Source of the DNA: Filimonas zeae
GTDB taxonomy: Bacteria; Bacteroidota; Bacteroidia; Chitinophagales; Chitinophagaceae
Direction of reading: 5' to 3'
NCBI RefSeq assembly: GCF_014641615.1
Contig: NZ_BMIB01000002.1
Location: forward strand, 1,364,001 to 1,428,000
Length of the DNA stretch: 64,000 bases
The notes beneath the pieces are model-generated. The model did no database searches. It saw nothing but the letters and a program-made list of their open reading frames with translations, and had not been told where the DNA came from. Each line of letters opens with the position of its first letter. Position 1 is the first letter of the stretch. Position numbers and translations under genes: made by a program. Positions 61,188 through 64,000 of the stretch are shown here, piece by piece.

Positions 61188-64000
61188 CTACAGGTTTACA
61201 TTTAAGCCCACCAGAAAAATCTTTGCCTGAGGATAAGCTCCATAATCAATACCCAACGATACGTTCTTGTTATCCTGGCTGTTTCCACCACCACCATAGG
61301 AACTTACTTCCGGATCAAATCCCTTGTAAGAGGTAATAGTTATCAGGTTCTGGCCAGATACATATACAGAAGCGCCTTTAATACCTACTTTATCCATCCA
61401 CTTCTGTTCCAGTCTGTAGCTGAGCGTAATAGTTTTGAATCGCAGATAAGACCCGTTTTCGACAAAACGGCTGGATACTACCGTATTGTTATCGCTGGCT
61501 CTTTCTACACCCGGCATATCAGTAACATCGCCCGGCTTACGCCATCTTCTTAAAACATCTACACTTTGATTACGGGAATCTTTCATACTCTCAGTTTCAG
61601 ACCTTACACCATTGTAAATTTTGTTACCCTGCGAGCCCTGAATAAACACACTCAGATCGAAGTTTTTGTAAGTAACCGTGTTGGTCATACCATAAATAAA
61701 TGTAGGCTGTGCGTTACCGATGTATTTGCGGTCTTCCGGAACCAGACCTGTATAATCAACCTTGTCACCTTTACGGGTAAAATATAGTTGCTTACCGGTT
61801 GCAGCATCTACCCCAGCTGCTTCATAACCATAAAATTGTCCCAATCCACGACCTTCAGCCAGAATGATGGAGTTGCCTTTCTCGTAAATAGCACCGAATG
61901 AAGTGAGGCGACCCAAACCAAAACCAATGGACGTTACTTTATTCTGATTGAAAGACATGTTGAAGTCGGTAGACCAGCTGAAGTTTTTACGGATAATGTT
62001 TCTGGTAGAGATTAAAAATTCCTGACCAATGTTGCGCATAGAGCCGCTGTTAGCCAACACAGAAGAAACAATCTGGCCGCTAAGCGGTATGCGAACCAGT
62101 ACATCTTTCGTATTCTTTACGTAAAAATCAGCCGTTAACGTAATTCTCTTATTCAGAAAAGAGGCATCAATACCTACGTTGGTTTGCGTAGAAGTTTCCC
62201 AGGTAAGCGATGCAGGCGCAATAGTGCCGGGAACAACACCACCGGTATTGGTAAAGTTGTTGAGCGACAAATATTCATAGCTGCCCAACCCTTCCTGATT
62301 ACCATTTTTACCCCAGCCAGCTCTAAGTTTTAAATCGCTGATTACGGGAATATTTTTCATGAAATCTTCCTGCGAAATGCGCCAACCGGCAGAAAACGAC
62401 GGGAAAGCAGCAGTTCTGTTGCCAGGTGCAAACTTGGATGATTTATCTACACGCATGTTAGCCTGAAAAAGATATTTACCGGCAAAGTCGTATGTAATAC
62501 GGCCGAAGTAAGACATCAGACCCCAGTTATCTACACCTCTTGTAGCCGGCGTAGTTCTTAAACTGGCACGCTGATACATCAGATCCCAATCTTCATAACG
62601 ATGCAGCGTATCTAAGCGGCTTGCAGATATACCGGTTTGCTCCCAATGTGATTCCTGAGCGCTCCAGCCAGCCAGTGCCGAGAAGTTGTGACTGCCAAAT
62701 CTCTGGGTGTAAGTTAATGTCTGCTCACTCAGCCATACCCATTCATTACTGTTGGTACGTCCCAGGCTGCCAGTATCGCGGCGTCCCTGATCTGTTGCCA
62801 ACGGATCTACGTATGTACGGTTGTTGTTAACCTTATAGTCAATACCAAAACGTGACTGAAACACCAGCCCTTTAACAATGTTTATATCCGCTCCCAGGTT
62901 AGAAACAAAACGATCGTTTGCAGATTTGCTGTAACGGCCTTCAATAGCACCCAGCGGATTTTCCCAGCCGGTTTGCGGATTCTGCCCGATGTAAATACCA
63001 TTAGATTTATATCTGGGCACTGTAGGTGGAGTAGCCAGTGCTGATAAAACCACACCGCCACGTGCCACCCCTGTATTATCTGTAACATCATTGCTACTGT
63101 TACGTGATACCAGTGTGCTTGTGTTAAGGCTAAGCCATTTGCTAACTTTTGAATTCAGATTCAAACGCGCAGTCATACGATTAAACGTAGCCGGTTTAAT
63201 CATCCCCGTCTGATCCATATAACCCAGAGAAAAATAATGCTGTGTTTTTTCGTTACCACCCGAAACTGCTACCTGATAGTTTTTCTGGTTGCCGGTTTTA
63301 AACACTTCATCCTGCCAGTTGATGTTATTGGCAGCTACCATATCATCGGTAATAAGGTTAGAACCATACACCTCGTTTGCATACTCCTGGTATTGCTTAG
63401 CGTTCAGCATCTTTAATTTGTGCGTAGTGCTGCTGGTTCCATAATAAGTACTCAGATCTACTTTAGACTGACCGTTTTTTCCTTTTTTAGTAGTAATAAC
63501 AATTACACCGTTGGCAGCCCGGGTACCGTAGATAGCAGCAGAAGCCGCATCTTTTAATATAAAGTACGACTCAATATCGTTTACGTTAAAAGCGCTGATA
63601 TCCGTCATAGGAATACCATCTACCACATATAACGGATCATTTCCGGCGCTGATAGAAGAAGAACCCCTTACACGGATGGATAAACCTGCACCAGGCTTAC
63701 CCGAAACAGATGTAACCTGAACACCCGCCGCCTTACCCTGTAAAGCTTCGGCAGCATTTACAACCGGCCGGTTGGCAAAATCGGCTGCACTTACCACAGC
63801 CACAGAGCCGGTAAGATCTTTTTTCTTTTGCGTACCGTAGCCAATTACAACCACCGTTTCCATTTCACCGGAAGAAGGAGTCATAACCACACTAAAATCG
63901 TTACGCCCTTTCACAGCAAAACTCTGATTGGCATAACCGATAAACGAGAACTCCAGAACGGCGCTGTTATCTTTTACAACCAGCGAATAGGTTCCGTCTG
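61188..64000 (-). CDS. SusC/RagA TonB-linked outer-membrane transporter (5' end outside window)
   Basis: The frame is open to the window edge at 64000, so the N-terminus is missing; about 937 residues are visible. From the edge it begins in a CarboxypepD-like domain (GTYSLVVKDNSAVLEFSFIG), then the SusC box (METVVVIGYGTQKKKDLTGS), plug (AAEALQGKAAGVQVTSVSG, PLYVVDGIPM, EVLKDAASAAIYGTRAANG-type with SYFILKDAASAAIYGTRAAN) and the barrel ending in KIFLVGLNVNL. SusC imports oligosaccharides captured by SusD. It heads the SusC-SusD-GH30-GH30 locus; its promoter and regulator lie to the right of the window. Confidence 0.95.
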   Translation of the reverse strand, partial: DGTYSLVVKDNSAVLEFSFIGYANQSFAVKGRNDFSVVMTPSSGEMETVVVIGYGTQKKKDLTGSVAVVSAADFANRPVVNAAEALQGKAAGVQVTSVSGKPGAGLSIRVRGSSSISAGNDPLYVVDGIPMTDISAFNVNDIESYFILKDAASAAIYGTRAANGVIVITTKKGKNGQSKVDLSTYYGTSSTTHKLKMLNAKQYQEYANEVYGSNLITDDMVAANNINWQDEVFKTGNQKNYQVAVSGGNEKTQHYFSLGYMDQTGMIKPATFNRMTARLNLNSKVSKWLSLNTSTLVSRNSSNDVTDNTGVARGGVVLSALATPPTVPRYKSNGIYIGQNPQTGWENPLGAIEGRYSKSANDRFVSNLGADINIVKGLVFQSRFGIDYKVNNNRTYVDPLATDQGRRDTGSLGRTNSNEWVWLSEQTLTYTQRFGSHNFSALAGWSAQESHWEQTGISASRLDTLHRYEDWDLMYQRASLRTTPATRGVDNWGLMSYFGRITYDFAGKYLFQANMRVDKSSKFAPGNRTAAFPSFSAGWRISQEDFMKNIPVISDLKLRAGWGKNGNQEGLGSYEYLSLNNFTNTGGVVPGTIAPASLTWETSTQTNVGIDASFLNKRITLTADFYVKNTKDVLVRIPLSGQIVSSVLANSGSMRNIGQEFLISTRNIIRKNFSWSTDFNMSFNQNKVTSIGFGLGRLTSFGAIYEKGNSIILAEGRGLGQFYGYEAAGVDAATGKQLYFTRKGDKVDYTGLVPEDRKYIGNAQPTFIYGMTNTVTYKNFDLSVFIQGSQGNKIYNGVRSETESMKDSRNQSVDVLRRWRKPGDVTDMPGVERASDNNTVVSSRFVENGSYLRFKTITLSYRLEQKWMDKVGIKGASVYVSGQNLITITSYKGFDPEVSSYGGGGNSQDNKNVSLGIDYGAYPQAKIFLVGLNVNL

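Overview
The window comes from a Bacteroidota chromosome, most likely a Chitinophagaceae-type soil or plant-associated glycan degrader. I infer this from a SusC/SusD pair, a propeller-type sensor kinase with an AraC-type response regulator, a type IX secretion plug protein (DUF5103), a TamL-like lipoprotein Omp85, a DUF5686 protein, a type-3 prolyl-tRNA synthetase, many secreted glycoside hydrolases, and repeated matches to the Bacteroidota promoter (TTTG, about 19-20 nt, TAnnTTTG). The taxon below phylum level is inference. No rRNA, tRNA, insertion sequence or CRISPR array was seen.

Layout. 1-26 kb is mostly housekeeping and envelope: an outer-membrane protein tail, GH1 beta-glucosidase, a TlpA-like thioredoxin, a small transaldolase, the SRP RNA gene, the T9SS plug protein, a LolC/E-like permease, an rRNA methyltransferase, tamL, truB, proS, a lipoprotein/OmpP1 pair, an acyltransferase, miaA, a sigma-54 response regulator without a DNA-binding domain, two TonB-dependent receptors, pdhB, purC and a DUF4287 protein. 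26-38 kb is a carbohydrate region: GH97, a large unrecognised tail-anchored protein, a secreted ankyrin protein, and the co-directional run sensor kinase - response regulator - GH27 - GH78. It looks like a system for alpha-galactoside and rhamnose-containing glycans without its own SusCD.

38.5-48 kb is the accessory part. It holds an ECF sigma factor, an unrecognised 384-residue protein, a tandem array of fourteen 21-bp units each able to fold into a small hairpin, and right behind the array a tight cassette (210-residue protein, DUF5675 protein, two overlapping small membrane proteins) that ends in a strong terminator. An S41 protease, a basic Gly/Lys/Asn-rich secreted protein, an unrecognised 225-residue protein, trhO and a DUF6508 protein follow. 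47.7-56.6 kb returns to mostly core genes: DUF5686, a small membrane protein, penicillin acylase, miaE, GSCFA, HMG-CoA lyase and rlmB. 56.6-64 kb is a polysaccharide-utilisation locus read right to left, SusC (cut by the window end) - SusD - GH30 - GH30, probably for a beta-glucan.

The strongest candidate for something new is the hairpin-repeat array and its cassette (40.9-42.9 kb). Other candidates are a promoter-terminator unit that would make an RNA of about 50 nt (16.0-16.1 kb), the unrecognised 546-residue protein (27.9-29.5 kb), and palindromes upstream of the 384-residue gene (39.1-39.2 kb).
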